From NCBI GenBank assembly GCA_030602265.1, contig JAUWAB010000002.1, positions 1-64,000 of the forward strand: a stretch of DNA of 64,000 nt, read 5' to 3'. This document shows, piece after piece, positions 15,616-25,190 of the stretch (position 1 is the first letter of the stretch; every line of letters starts with the position of its first letter). The translations under genes and the position numbers were made by a program. Below the pieces are notes generated by a model that saw nothing but the letters and a program-made list of their open reading frames with translations, did no database searches and had not been told where the DNA came from. The DNA is from Prolixibacteraceae bacterium. GTDB taxonomy: Bacteria; Bacteroidota; Bacteroidia; Bacteroidales; Prolixibacteraceae.

Positions 15616-16404
15616 ATGAGACGATTGCTTTATCTGTTGATTTTTTTCCCATTACTGGTTTCTGCCCAGCATCCGGTAAACCAGACCGACGCTCAGGGCC
15701 TGAGGCAAGGACCCTGGCAGCGCAACCATCCCAATGGCCGGCTGATGTATACTGGAACTTTCCTCGACGGCAGACCGGTGGGTGAATGGCGGCGTTTCCA
15801 TGAAAACGGCCAGCTCAGGGCCATTCTGGTGCATGGCACTTCAGATACGGTCAGTGCCAGGCTTTTTGACGAACGGGCCAGACTGGTTGCGGAGGGTATT
15901 TATCTGGGGGAGAAAAAAGTCGGGCTCTGGAAGTATTACTCAGACGACAGGCTGATTTCTGAAGAAACTTTTGAGGATGGCGTCAAACAGGGTAAAGCCC
16001 GGTTGTTTTATACCGACGGAAAGGTGCTGGAAGAGTCGGAGTGGCAGAATGGGATGCGCCATGGTGCTTACCGCGCGCTGTTCCCCTCCGGAAATCCTTT
16101 TCTGGAATGTATATATGAGAATGGCCGCCGGAATGGATTCTGCGTTTCCTATTTCCCTTCAGGTACCATGGAGGTTGATGCTTTTTATGCTGACGACCTG
16201 CCCGATGGTGAATGGAAATATTATACCGGGCAGGGACAGATCCGTTATACCCTGCAATACAGCAAGGGGGTCCTGCTTAATCCTGAAGTTTTGTATGACC
16301 TGGAAACAAGGCAGTTAGAGGAGCTTGAGCAAAAGGGCCGGCAAATTGCCGATCCTGAGAAGTTCCTGAACAACCCCATGGAATACCTGCAAAAAAACCC
16401 CTGA
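15616..16404 (+). CDS. Exported YwqK/MORN-variant repeat protein
   Basis: 262 aa from the ATG at 15616, chosen because MRRLLYLLIFFPLLVSAQ is a clear signal peptide; the longer frame from 15559 would bury it. At least six MORN-variant units of the YwqK type are visible (G.W...HPNGRL, GEWRRFHENGQL, GLWKYYSDDRL, GKARLFYTDGKV, GAYRALFPSGN, GEWKYYTGQGQI). Such repeats are annotated as toxin-antitoxin YwqK, but in Bacteroidota exported versions are common and unrelated to toxins. Function unknown. The subtilase gene follows in the same direction. Confidence 0.8.
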   Translation: MRRLLYLLIFFPLLVSAQHPVNQTDAQGLRQGPWQRNHPNGRLMYTGTFLDGRPVGEWRRFHENGQLRAILVHGTSDTVSARLFDERARLVAEGIYLGEKKVGLWKYYSDDRLISEETFEDGVKQGKARLFYTDGKVLEESEWQNGMRHGAYRALFPSGNPFLECIYENGRRNGFCVSYFPSGTMEVDAFYADDLPDGEWKYYTGQGQIRYTLQYSKGVLLNPEVLYDLETRQLEELEQKGRQIADPEKFLNNPMEYLQKNP

Positions 16405-16430
16405 ACATGGTTTTTTCATGTTCCTGACTT
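16403..16430 (+). terminator. Weak hairpin after the MORN gene
   Basis: GAACATG and CATGTTC (16403-16409, 16417-16423) enclose a T-rich loop and are followed by CTGACTTTTT. It may be a modest terminator. Confidence 0.4.
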
Positions 16431-16485
16431 TTTATAATGCATAATAAGCACTAATTTTCGGCAGTGAACCAATGCATGACCTGAA

Positions 16486-18123
16486 ATGAGATATCTGGCT
16501 ATCCTTTATATATTATGGTACTTTCTTTTTTCCCCGGAAACGGCAGCGGGGCAGTCTGTTTTCTGGGTAGGTTTTACCGATAAGGCCGAATCCTCTTTTT
16601 CCACCGCACATCCCCTCGAATTTCTATCGGAGCGTTCTGTCGAACGCCGCATACGCCAGAATATTGCCGTAACCGAAGAGGACCTGCCGGTTAATAATGA
16701 ATACGCTGACCAGATCAGGCAATCCGGAGCAACTATTCTCTATGCCTTGCGTTGGATGAACGGTGTGGTGGTTAAGGCCGGAAACGATTCTCTTCAGAAG
16801 GTATGGGAAGATTTTCCATTTGTGCGTGAAATTGAAATGGTCAGGCCGCATTCTCCTGAAACCAAATCCGCCCGTAATAAATTTGGCCATCCGGGAGGGG
16901 TCATTCCGATGGATACTTCCTATTACGGCCTTTCGGCACATCAGGTCGGACAACTGAACGGCCACTATTTCCACAGCCAGGGGATGGAGGGGCAGGGAAT
17001 GCTTATCGCCGTGCTGGATGCCGGTTTTTATAAAGCCAATCTGATGCCCGCCCTGAGCCACCTGTATGTATCGGGAAGAATTGCCGGTATCCGTGATTTT
17101 GTGAATCCCGGTTCTGACGTATATCTTGAACATGAGCATGGCACTATGGTGTTGTCCACTATGGCCGGATTGATACCGGGCCAGCTGGTCGGTACAGCCC
17201 CGGCAGCATCTTACCTCATGATCAGGACTGAAGACGCTTCGTCTGAATATCGTATTGAGGAATTTAACTGGATAGCCGGGGCAGAGTATGCCGACAGCAT
17301 TGGGGCCGATATCATTAACTCCTCACTGGGATACAGTGATTTTGACGATCCGTCAATGAATTACCGGTACAGTGATATGGACGGCATGACCACACGGGTA
17401 ACCCGCGGGGCCAACATGGCCGCCGACAGGGGCATCCTGGTCTTTTCCAGCGCCGGCAATGAGGGCCTGACAGAGTGGAAACACATCGTCGCCCCGGCCG
17501 ATGGAACGGAGGTAATTGCTGTGGGGGCGGTGGACAGCGAGCGAAAGTACGCGACGTTCAGTTCCATGGGACCGGGTGCCGGAGGCCTCGTCAAGCCCGA
17601 CCTGGCGGCCATGGGCAGAGGTACTGCCGTGCAGTCTTCATTTGGTTCCGTAGTCCCCAGGAGCGGCACCTCATTCGCCTCGCCCGTAATGGCCGGAATG
17701 GCTGCCTGTCTCTGGCAGGCCAATCCGGATGTGCCAGCTGCCGAAATCCGCAGGATTATGCAGATTGCCGGGCACCAGCACAATAAGCCCGATCATCTGC
17801 TGGGTTACGGTATTCCCGATATGCACCTGGCCCACATGATCCTTAACCAGTTCAACGTTCCTGATGACCCCGCAGCCAACAGTTGGACCCTGTTCCCCAA
17901 TCCGTTTTCCGACCGGATAACCCTGATTCCCGAAACTGCCATAAACCGGAAAACCGATTTCGAGGTGTTTACTTTGTCGGGACAGCTTATGGAAAGATTT
18001 TCTGAATATACCGGTAGTTATACCCGGACCTTCAGGCTTGCACACCTTACTCCGGGTGTATACCTGATCCGGATTTCTACGGAAAATACTTCCGAGGTTC
18101 ATAAACTTGTCAAATCTCAATGA
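16486..18123 (+). CDS. Subtilisin-like (S8) protease with T9SS C-terminal sorting domain
   Basis: 545 aa with a signal peptide. The S8 triad is D178 (VLDAGF), H218 (HEHGTMV) and S396 (GTSFASP); the oxyanion Asn region reads SSAGNEG. The last 80 residues (SWTLFPNPFSDRITL to GVYLIRISTENTSEVHKLVKSQ) form a type A T9SS sorting domain, so the protein should cross the outer membrane and be anchored or released. The first 130 residues look like a subtilase prodomain. Target proteins unknown. The next gene, xseA, begins 1 nt after its stop. Confidence 0.92.
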   Translation: MRYLAILYILWYFLFSPETAAGQSVFWVGFTDKAESSFSTAHPLEFLSERSVERRIRQNIAVTEEDLPVNNEYADQIRQSGATILYALRWMNGVVVKAGNDSLQKVWEDFPFVREIEMVRPHSPETKSARNKFGHPGGVIPMDTSYYGLSAHQVGQLNGHYFHSQGMEGQGMLIAVLDAGFYKANLMPALSHLYVSGRIAGIRDFVNPGSDVYLEHEHGTMVLSTMAGLIPGQLVGTAPAASYLMIRTEDASSEYRIEEFNWIAGAEYADSIGADIINSSLGYSDFDDPSMNYRYSDMDGMTTRVTRGANMAADRGILVFSSAGNEGLTEWKHIVAPADGTEVIAVGAVDSERKYATFSSMGPGAGGLVKPDLAAMGRGTAVQSSFGSVVPRSGTSFASPVMAGMAACLWQANPDVPAAEIRRIMQIAGHQHNKPDHLLGYGIPDMHLAHMILNQFNVPDDPAANSWTLFPNPFSDRITLIPETAINRKTDFEVFTLSGQLMERFSEYTGSYTRTFRLAHLTPGVYLIRISTENTSEVHKLVKSQ

Positions 18124-18124
18124 C

Positions 18125-19579
18125 ATGCAGGAACGCCTTACACTATATGAACTGAATACCGGCATCAGGGATGCGCTTCAGGATGCTTTTCCGGGTACCT
18201 GCTGGGTGGTAGCCGAAATCAGCGAACTGAAGGAAAACAGAAGCGGACACTGTTATCTGGAGCTGATCGAGAAAGATGAATTTTCCGATGAGATTATTGC
18301 CAGGGCGCGGGCAACCATCTGGTCGTACACCTGGCGTTTACTCCGTTCTTATTTTGAAACCACCACAGGCCAGGCTTTCCGCCATGGACTGAAAGTTTTG
18401 GTCCAGGCTTCCGTGGAATTTCACCCGTCTTACGGACTAAGTCTGAATATCAAGGACCTCGATCCTACTTATACCCTGGGTGACCTGGCCATGCGCCGCA
18501 GGGAAATCATCCGGAGATTAGAGGATACCGGGGTGCTGAACATGAACAAGGAACTCCCGCTTCCGTTGGTTCCGCAGCGGATAGCCGTGATATCTTCCGC
18601 TACCGCAGCAGGTTATCAGGATTTTGTAAAGCACCTGGATGAGAATCCCTATGGATTCAGGTTTTTCTATGAACTTTTTGAGGCTTATATGCAGGGTAGT
18701 GAGACTGTTCCCTCGGTTTTGAAAGCCCTTGACCGGATTTACGGAAGGGCAGAAGAATTCGATGCAGTAGTGATTATCCGCGGGGGCGGAGCTACCATCG
18801 ACCTGAGCAGTTTTGACCATTTCGACCTGGCCTATGTCGTTGCACAGTTACCTCTCCCCGTCATTACCGGTATAGGCCACGAGAAGGATGATACGATCAT
18901 AGACCTGGTGGCCCATACCCGGTTGAAAACACCCACGGCAGTAGCCGGATTTTTTATCTCCGGAGCCCAGCGGTTCTTTGAGATGCTGAATGAAAAGCGG
19001 ATGCATCTGGATGAGCTGGTCAGGGAAAGGCTTGATGCTGAGCAGGAAAGGCTTATTGATTTGGCCACCGGTTTATCGGATTCCGTGGAAAAGTACCTGC
19101 AGGGCGAACAAAACAGGATACGGAAAGCTGGACAGCGTCTGATGCAGGGTGTCACCCGCGACACCTTCAGGAGGCGTGAAGCCCTGAGTCGCCTTCGGTT
19201 CCGGTTGTCGCAGAAATTGCAGGGCGACAATCAGGTACGCAGGTCTGTCCTCCGGCAGATGGCCTACAGGTTGAAGATTTCTTCTCTTCGCTATCTGGGT
19301 AAATCGGAATCACGACTGGCCGGATACGGGGAAACCCTGCCCAAACTGGCCCTTCTGCGTCTTTCGCATAGTTCCGGGAAAATAAAGGACCTCGAAGAAA
19401 AACTGCGACTTTTAGATCCGCAGCAGGTCTTGAAAAGGGGGTATACCCTGACCAGCCAGAATGGCAAAATCATTGCATCCGTTGCGGATCTCCGGGATGA
19501 CCTCAACCTCGAAACCCGGTTTGCCGACGGATGCGCAATCAGCAAAATAACCAAGAAGGAAAAATATGGTAACGATTAA
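18125..19579 (+). CDS. xseA: Exodeoxyribonuclease VII large subunit
   Basis: 484 aa from the ATG at 18125, just after the stop of the protease gene; an in-frame ATG at 18107 would overlap that gene and adds six residues not typical of the family. It shows the N-terminal OB fold (WVVAEISELKENRSGHCYLEL), the catalytic core (VIIRGGGATIDLSSFD, ITGIGHEKDDTIIDLVAHTRLKTPT with line breaks mine) and a long coiled coil. With XseB it degrades single-stranded DNA from both ends in the cytoplasm. It overlaps xseB by 14 nt. Confidence 0.95.
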   Translation: MQERLTLYELNTGIRDALQDAFPGTCWVVAEISELKENRSGHCYLELIEKDEFSDEIIARARATIWSYTWRLLRSYFETTTGQAFRHGLKVLVQASVEFHPSYGLSLNIKDLDPTYTLGDLAMRRREIIRRLEDTGVLNMNKELPLPLVPQRIAVISSATAAGYQDFVKHLDENPYGFRFFYELFEAYMQGSETVPSVLKALDRIYGRAEEFDAVVIIRGGGATIDLSSFDHFDLAYVVAQLPLPVITGIGHEKDDTIIDLVAHTRLKTPTAVAGFFISGAQRFFEMLNEKRMHLDELVRERLDAEQERLIDLATGLSDSVEKYLQGEQNRIRKAGQRLMQGVTRDTFRRREALSRLRFRLSQKLQGDNQVRRSVLRQMAYRLKISSLRYLGKSESRLAGYGETLPKLALLRLSHSSGKIKDLEEKLRLLDPQQVLKRGYTLTSQNGKIIASVADLRDDLNLETRFADGCAISKITKKEKYGND

Positions 19580-19769
19580 AAAAACCACTTATCAGGAAGC
19601 CCTTGTTGAAATTGAGGAAATCCTGGTCCGGATCGAGAGTAACGAACTGGATATCGACGAACTGGCGGAGAAGGTGAAGCGTGTCGCTTTCTTACTGAAA
19701 CTCTGCAAGGATAAACTTCAGAAAACCAATGAAGAAGTAGAACGGATTTTAGGTGAAATAGAGGGATAA
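19566..19769 (+). CDS. xseB: Exodeoxyribonuclease VII small subunit
   Basis: 67 aa, the usual length. YQEALVEIEEILVRIESNELDIDELAEKV, split across its middle, is the two-helix XseB pattern (YQEALVEIEEIL and ELDIDELAEKVKR). It binds the XseA coiled coil. The gene overlaps xseA and is followed 3 nt later by the inositol monophosphatase-family gene, suggesting one transcript. Confidence 0.93.
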   Translation: MVTIKKTTYQEALVEIEEILVRIESNELDIDELAEKVKRVAFLLKLCKDKLQKTNEEVERILGEIEG

Positions 19770-19772
19770 AAG

Positions 19773-20588
19773 GTGATGGATTATCAGGATATATGTTTGC
19801 ATGTGCAGCGTATTGCACGTAATGCCGGGGATTTTATCCGTGAAGAGCGGCGGAAAATATCTGCCAGTGATGTGGAAACCAAGAGCACGGCCAGTTTTGT
19901 GACCTATGTGGATAAAACGGCAGAGAAGATGATTGTGGAGGAGCTCCGGAAGCTGATTCCGGAAGCCGGATATGTTACCGAAGAGGGGACCGCCGGCAGT
20001 GCAGGAGAACAGCTGATCTGGATTATCGACCCGCTGGACGGCACCACCAATTATATCCACGGAATTATGCCCAGTTCGGTGAGCATTGCCCTGGCCGAAA
20101 ATGGTGAGCCGGTAGTCGGGGTAGTCTATGAAATCGGCCTGAATGAACTTTATTATGCCTGGAAGGACGGCCCCGCCTTTTTGAACGGAAGGGAGATCAG
20201 TGTGACTTCTTCTTCGAGATCAGAGGACACACTGATTGGAACCGGTTTCCCCTATTACGACTTTGACCGGCTGGAAGATTATATCGATGTGCTCAGGTAC
20301 CTTATGAAGAATACCCGCGGATTGCGCCGCATGGGCTCTGCTGCCGTTGACCTCTGCTATGTGGCTGTCGGGCGTTTTGACGCTTTCTTCGAACATGCAC
20401 TCCATCCGTGGGATGTGGCTGCCGGTGCCCTGATCGTCATGCAGGCAGGAGGGAAGGTTACTGATTTTAACGGGGGCGGAAACTGGCTTTTCGGCGGGGA
20501 AATAATCGCCGCTGCAAGTAACTATTTTCCGGAGTTTTACGGAATTGTCCACTCCAGACTGGGCGCACAGGATTATTCCGGGAAATGA
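19773..20588 (+). CDS. Inositol monophosphatase-family phosphatase
   Basis: 271 aa. Metal-site motifs are complete: E70-E71 in VTEEGTAG, WIIDPLDGTTN with D86 and D89, and WDVAAGALIV near the C-terminus. Family members (SuhB, CysQ, fructose-bisphosphatase-like) are Mg-dependent and Li-sensitive phosphatases acting on myo-inositol 1-phosphate, PAP or sugar phosphates. Specificity cannot be decided here. GTG or ATG starts upstream do not improve the fit; the double Met start is 3 nt after xseB. Confidence 0.9.
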   Translation: MMDYQDICLHVQRIARNAGDFIREERRKISASDVETKSTASFVTYVDKTAEKMIVEELRKLIPEAGYVTEEGTAGSAGEQLIWIIDPLDGTTNYIHGIMPSSVSIALAENGEPVVGVVYEIGLNELYYAWKDGPAFLNGREISVTSSSRSEDTLIGTGFPYYDFDRLEDYIDVLRYLMKNTRGLRRMGSAAVDLCYVAVGRFDAFFEHALHPWDVAAGALIVMQAGGKVTDFNGGGNWLFGGEIIAAASNYFPEFYGIVHSRLGAQDYSGK

Positions 20589-20677
20589 ACCAATGCCTGA
20601 CGGAGGGCTTGCCGGAAGCTCCGGGATTTGCAGGAACGCTACTTAAATTGTAACTTGCACTACTAATTATATCCACC

Positions 20678-21148
20678 ATGGCCGAAAAGGAAATTGCTTT
20701 GCTGAAAGAGCAGGTCGAACGGCTCAATGAGCCTAAGTTTGATCTGGAAGCCTGGAAAAACCAGACCGTTATTTTCCTGGAAAGGATTTTCGGGAAAGAG
20801 AGTTCCAAAGTCAGGCTGGTCAGGGACCTCCATTATGACTATTCGAGCTGGAGCCTCAGGGATACCACCGGAGCAGGCCAGTCGAAAGATCCGGTCAGGT
20901 TTCAGGCAAGGAGCATTCTGGAAGCCACCATTGAGGAGCTCGAAAAACTGGGACTACCCCAGGGTAAACCGGAATCAGGCAGGTTGCAGGAGTTACTCCG
21001 TGAAGAACTAACCGGAAAACAGATAAGGGAGATCAGTTCTATTCTTGAATCTGAAATGCCCGACCGGCTTGAACGGATTGCCAAACTGCTGGAACTGCTG
21101 GAAAAGGAAGACCTGGCGAAAATGCTGGCCCGCTTGTTACTCCCCTAA
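20678..21148 (+). CDS. Uncharacterised helical protein
   Basis: 156 aa, no family recognised. The start (MAEKEIALLKEQVERLNE) looks like a short coiled coil. The centre has a Trp/Phe-containing segment (FDLEAWKNQTVIFLERIFG, then YDYSSWSLRD) and the second half is charged and helical (ELLEKEDLAKMLARLLLP). No signal peptide or membrane segment. It ends 9 nt before the glycosyltransferase gene in the same direction. Codon use looks like that of its neighbours, so it is probably a real gene. Confidence 0.7.
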   Translation: MAEKEIALLKEQVERLNEPKFDLEAWKNQTVIFLERIFGKESSKVRLVRDLHYDYSSWSLRDTTGAGQSKDPVRFQARSILEATIEELEKLGLPQGKPESGRLQELLREELTGKQIREISSILESEMPDRLERIAKLLELLEKEDLAKMLARLLLP

Positions 21149-21157
21149 ACCTTACTG

Positions 21158-22195
21158 ATGACAGACCGGAAAAAGACTGCCATTGTAATCCTGAACTGGA
21201 ACGGAGAAGAGCTGTTCAGCCGGTTCCTGCCATCAGTACTCCAATACAGCCGGGGCGAAAATGTTTCTGTCTGGTTAGCCGATAATGGCTCGACGGATCA
21301 ATCGGTAAGTTATGTTTCCCTTAATTTTCCAGAGGTAAAAATAATTGAACTGAAGCAAAACCATGGGTTTGCCGGCGGTTATAACCTGGCACTGCGCCAG
21401 ATTGAAGCCGACTACTATGTGCTGGTCAATTCGGATGTAGAGGTGACGGAGGGTTGGCTCAAACCATGCCTGGAGCGGTTTGACCTTGATCCCGGGCTGG
21501 CGGCACTTCAGCCCAAGGTGCTCAGTTATCATCAGCGCGACCGGTTTGAGTATGCCGGGGCTGCTGGTGGATTTATCGATCGCTGGGGATTTCCGTTTTG
21601 CCGGGGAAGGATCCTTACGGAAACCGAACCCGATACAGGTCAGTATGACCAGCCGGTTTCCCTCTTCTGGGCAACCGGCGCGTGCCTCTTTATAAGGGCC
21701 GGATTGTTCCATCAATCCGGTGGGTTCGATGACGATTTTTTTGCCCATATGGAGGAGATCGATCTATGCTGGCGTCTGAAAAACAGAGGTTGGAAGATCG
21801 GAATTGAGCCCCGGAGCAGGGTTTACCATTTGGGTGGGGCAACACTGTCGTACCGGAGCCCGCAGAAGGTGTACCTGAATTTCAGGAATAATCTCTGGAT
21901 GTTGCTGAAAAATCTGCCACGGAAGAAAGTGCTGCCTGTTCTCTTTTTCAGAATGGTATTGGATGGCGTGGCTGCCCTTCATTTTCTGCTGATTGGTGAA
22001 ATGAAGGCATTCACTTCCGTTTTCAGGGCACATATGGCGTTCTGGAAAACCCTTGGACGTTTCAGGAATAAACGCAGGGCACTCCTGCCTGAAGTCTCAG
22101 TCAATGATCACCCCGAGATTTTCAGGGGAAGCATGGTGTTCCGGTTTTATCTGCTGAAGCAGAAAAGGTTCACGGATTTCAGGTTTCCGGTTTAG
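21158..22195 (+). CDS. Family 2 glycosyltransferase
   Basis: 345 aa, GT-A fold. VILNWNGEELF opens the nucleotide-binding half, VWLADNGSTDQS gives the first Asp region, YYVLVNSDVEV is the metal-binding DxD-like site, and DDDFFAHMEEIDLCWRL is the acceptor and catalytic-base region (ED-type motif with EID). It resembles rhamnosyltransferase-like GT2 enzymes of cell-surface polysaccharide synthesis. C-terminal hydrophobic stretches suggest membrane association. Donor and acceptor are unknown; no other surface-polysaccharide genes are next to it. Confidence 0.88.
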   Translation: MTDRKKTAIVILNWNGEELFSRFLPSVLQYSRGENVSVWLADNGSTDQSVSYVSLNFPEVKIIELKQNHGFAGGYNLALRQIEADYYVLVNSDVEVTEGWLKPCLERFDLDPGLAALQPKVLSYHQRDRFEYAGAAGGFIDRWGFPFCRGRILTETEPDTGQYDQPVSLFWATGACLFIRAGLFHQSGGFDDDFFAHMEEIDLCWRLKNRGWKIGIEPRSRVYHLGGATLSYRSPQKVYLNFRNNLWMLLKNLPRKKVLPVLFFRMVLDGVAALHFLLIGEMKAFTSVFRAHMAFWKTLGRFRNKRRALLPEVSVNDHPEIFRGSMVFRFYLLKQKRFTDFRFPV

Positions 22196-22284
22196 TAAGC
22201 CACGTGATTCCATAGAGGCATATGGCATCAGGCATTAGTTTAACAGTTAAATGATTAGTTAATATAGATTTGAGATTTTTGAGG

Positions 22285-23394
22285 ATGGAGATGTTAAACC
22301 GTAAATTAGTTCTTTTATTTTTTCTGGCGATGGCCACAGTGGTTTATGGAGATGACTGGCGGAATGGCGGAAAGCTTCCGCTCTCGTATGTGGCTTACAG
22401 AACAGGTTCTGCCATTGAAGTGGATGGACGCCTGGATGAGGACTGCTGGAAAAATGCCCCCTGGACCGAAGAGTTTGCTGATATAGAAGGCTACCATATG
22501 CCTGCACCCTTGCACCGTACCCGGGCGAAGATTCTCTGGGACGACGAGTACCTGTATATTGGGGCCGAATTGGAGGAACCTCATATCTGGGCAACCTATA
22601 CCAAAGATGAAACGGTGATTTTTCACGAGAACAATTTTGAGATTTTTATCGATCCCAACGGCGATACCCATAATTACTATGAACTGGAGGTCAATGCCTT
22701 AGGTACGAAGTGGGACCTGATGCTGGTGAAACCCTACCGCAACGGCGGGCCGCCCATCAACTCATGGGAGATTATCGGACTGAAAATCGGGATACATCTG
22801 GCAGGTACCATCAACCAGCCGGCCGATAAAGACACACTTTGGTCGGTAGAAATTGCCCTTCCGTGGGAGGTACTCAGCGAAACGGCCCCGGGCAGAAGGA
22901 ACCCCGGACCTGGAGACCAGTGGAGGATCAATTTTTCAAGGGTACAATGGCAGCGCGATATTGTCGGGGGTGAGTATGTCAAGCGCATCAATCCTGAAAC
23001 GGGAAGGCCGTTCCCGGAATATAACTGGATCTGGTCGCCGACAGGGCTGATCGATATGCACCTCCCGGAAAGATGGGGGTATGTGCAGTTTTCCGGAAAG
23101 GAATCGGGAAGTGGCACGGAGGATTTTCTTCCTGATCCTGATGAGGAAATCAAATACGCCCTCCGGGAAATTTATCACCTGCAACGTGTTTTTTTCAGTG
23201 AACACCACCGGTATGCCTTAAGCCCCGCTGAACTTGCTTCCGCCGGATACCGCGAATCCAATTTTGTTATCAGCCCGGATTTTGAGGTTACACGCTCCCG
23301 TTTTATGATATCAGCCGTTTCCCCGAACGGGGAATGGGTCTGGAAAATTACCGAGGACAGCCGTATCTGGAGGGAACGGAAGAGGACCGAATGA
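22285..23394 (+). CDS. Secreted CBM9-like carbohydrate-binding protein
   Basis: 369 aa from the ATG at 22285; the frame extends to a TTG at 22270, and another ATG is at 22291. A signal peptide ends near VVYGDD. The main domain (about 35-260) has the CBM9-like pattern: IEVDGRLDEDCWKNAPW, then ILWDDEYLYIGAEL, then ENNFEIFIDPNGD, then YYELEVNALGTKWDL. A helical C-terminal part follows. Such proteins are annotated as carbohydrate-binding family 9-like and probably bind sugars outside the cell; no catalytic motif seen. It stands alone between the glycosyltransferase gene and a small helical protein gene. Confidence 0.85.
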   Translation: MEMLNRKLVLLFFLAMATVVYGDDWRNGGKLPLSYVAYRTGSAIEVDGRLDEDCWKNAPWTEEFADIEGYHMPAPLHRTRAKILWDDEYLYIGAELEEPHIWATYTKDETVIFHENNFEIFIDPNGDTHNYYELEVNALGTKWDLMLVKPYRNGGPPINSWEIIGLKIGIHLAGTINQPADKDTLWSVEIALPWEVLSETAPGRRNPGPGDQWRINFSRVQWQRDIVGGEYVKRINPETGRPFPEYNWIWSPTGLIDMHLPERWGYVQFSGKESGSGTEDFLPDPDEEIKYALREIYHLQRVFFSEHHRYALSPAELASAGYRESNFVISPDFEVTRSRFMISAVSPNGEWVWKITEDSRIWRERKRTE

Positions 23395-23581
23395 TCCGGT
23401 TATCGACAGTCAAAAATTAGGAGTAGCTCTGAATTCAGCAGAAGATGAAAGATTTTGGTATTTTGTCTGATAATATCAGAAAATGATCTTCGGAAACCTG
23501 AATATTATCATTACGGACAGTAACGGAAGGAGTCTGTTTATTACCTATCTTTAATATGCTTGATCTTTTAAAAATACTAAG

Positions 23582-23950
23582 ATGGAAAATTCTGAAAATC
23601 AATCTGAAGGCAGGATGAAAAACCTGATTGACAAGGCAAAGGAACTGGCCGACAAGGCTGAAGATTTCTTTGAGGATACCGCAGAAAAAGTAAAAAACAG
23701 TGAAACCCTCAAAAAAGCAGGTGATTTTATTGAGGATAAACTGGATGATCTCGAAAAAAGCAAGTTTACCGAGAAGTTGAAAACTTACGCCGATAAAGTG
23801 GAGGACAAGGCGGAAGACTTGCTGGAGAAGGCCAAGGTTCATGGTAAGAAATTTGCCGATAAGGCGGAAGACATTGCAGATGACTTATCTGACCGCTTCA
23901 AGGGAAAGGCAAAAAAAGACAACGTTCCTCCGGCCGAACCGAAAGCTTAG
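23582..23950 (+). CDS. Small, highly charged amphipathic-helix protein (LEA/apolipoprotein-like)
   Basis: 122 aa, almost all Lys, Asp, Glu and Ala, with repeating 11- to 15-residue units (KELADKAEDFFEDTAEKV, TYADKVEDKAEDLLEKA, KFADKAEDIADDL). No signal peptide, Cys or Trp. The pattern predicts one long amphipathic helix, like LEA or YtxH-type stress proteins. A desiccation, membrane-surface or chaperone-like role is inference. It has its own upstream space of 187 bp and converges on htpX. Confidence 0.75.
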   Translation: MENSENQSEGRMKNLIDKAKELADKAEDFFEDTAEKVKNSETLKKAGDFIEDKLDDLEKSKFTEKLKTYADKVEDKAEDLLEKAKVHGKKFADKAEDIADDLSDRFKGKAKKDNVPPAEPKA

Positions 23951-24106
23951 GAGAAGGGTAGGGGGCTAAATATGGCTAAAATTGAAGGTTTTTGGAATGT
24001 CATTTTGTCCCGTACCGACCAGAGATTTATTCAGGGAATCATCCGGCAAAACCATGCCGGTAAAATCTAAAAACGGGATGGACCGGCAACTTTATCCCGG
24101 ACCTTA

Positions 24107-24925
24107 TTACCTCATGGCATTCAGCCTTTTGATCCTTTCTGCAGTCGAAGGATGGGTGCTGAAGAGCCGCGACATACCACCTCCCTTGAAAGGATGAACA
24201 ATAAACATATGGGACGTTGATTCATTCCCTTCAAGGGGGATTTGTTTGCTGTAGTTTTCCAGTTTTGAGAGGGCGGAGCTCAGGTACAACGGGTTGCCGC
24301 TAACTTTGGCTCCGTAGGCATCTGCTTTGTATTCCCTGGTCCTTGAGATGGCCATCCTGATCAGCGTGGCTGCCAGGGGGGCTAAAATGAGAGCCAGCAG
24401 CAGGAAGATGGGATTGGCATCGCGATTGTCGCGGCCTCCCAATCCAAAGTGCCCTGCATATCCCAGATAGGTGATCGCCCCGGCCAGGGTGGCCGCTATG
24501 GTGCCCACCAGGATGTCACGGTTGGCAATATGCCCCAGTTCGTGTGCCAAAACACCCGCCAGTTCATTGTCGTTCATGCTGTTTACCAGTCCGCGGGTAA
24601 CCGCAACTGCTGCATTCTGCGGATTTCTCCCTGTGGCAAATGCATTGGGCTGATGCTGGTCGATCATATAAACCCTGGGCATGGGCAAGTCCGCCCTGGA
24701 GGCTAATCGCTGCACCATCATCGTAATCTTGTGGTCGGGCGCCAGTTCTTTGGCCCGGTAGGCCTTCAGGACCAGTTTGTCACTGTAAAAATAACTGATG
24801 AAGTTGCCGACGCCGGCCAGTCCCAACGCCAGAATGGCGCCATACTGCCCTCCGATTACTCCGCCTAAAACCATCAGTAAGAGCGTCATGATGGCCATCA
24901 ATCCGAATGTCTTTATGTTGTTCAT
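24107..24925 (-). CDS. htpX: HtpX-family membrane zinc protease
   Basis: 272 aa from the ATG at 24925 (MNNIKTFGLMAIM), which matches HtpX N-termini; the frame continues 16 residues upstream. Two N-terminal membrane helices, the zinc motif HELGH (H128, E129, H132), the third-ligand region TREYKADAYG, and two more hydrophobic segments in the middle. HtpX degrades misfolded inner-membrane proteins together with FtsH; ftsH is also in this window at 28.2 kb. The C-terminal HPSTAERIKRL is typical. Confidence 0.95.
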   Translation of the reverse strand: MNNIKTFGLMAIMTLLLMVLGGVIGGQYGAILALGLAGVGNFISYFYSDKLVLKAYRAKELAPDHKITMMVQRLASRADLPMPRVYMIDQHQPNAFATGRNPQNAAVAVTRGLVNSMNDNELAGVLAHELGHIANRDILVGTIAATLAGAITYLGYAGHFGLGGRDNRDANPIFLLLALILAPLAATLIRMAISRTREYKADAYGAKVSGNPLYLSSALSKLENYSKQIPLEGNESTSHMFIVHPFKGGGMSRLFSTHPSTAERIKRLNAMR

Positions 24926-25190
24926 GTCCTTGCCTTTTAAATGTTCATAACTTTTGTGAATGATCCCTGACACTCAAAATCCGCGCCAACAGGATGAAAA
25001 TGTAAATCTGGCAGGCTGTTACCGGCATTTAATGAATACTGGTGAGTTTCCCGAAACATTTTGTCAGCTTTCCGCAGCCCAATGTTTTCCGGTGGCACGG
25101 GATTGCCGGATGAGCTTTCCCTTGCAGCTGTTGCGCAGCAGGCGCATATATGTTTGACGGTCAGGTGGATATGCTGTCCTGTCAAGTCTG
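24926..25190. other. Intergenic stretch with no supportable gene
   Basis: These 265 bp separate htpX from the Nudix gene, both on the minus strand. An 82-codon minus frame exists (24937-25185) but its composition (His, Cys, Ser, Pro scattered) does not look like protein. I see no terminator or RNA gene. Confidence 0.5.

Noticed and set aside
15616-16404. Calling the MORN/YwqK protein an antitoxin
   Set aside because: It has a signal peptide and no neighbouring toxin; the family label is misleading here.
24937-25185. 82-codon minus frame between htpX and the Nudix gene
   Set aside because: Composition and lack of any recognisable segment do not support a protein.
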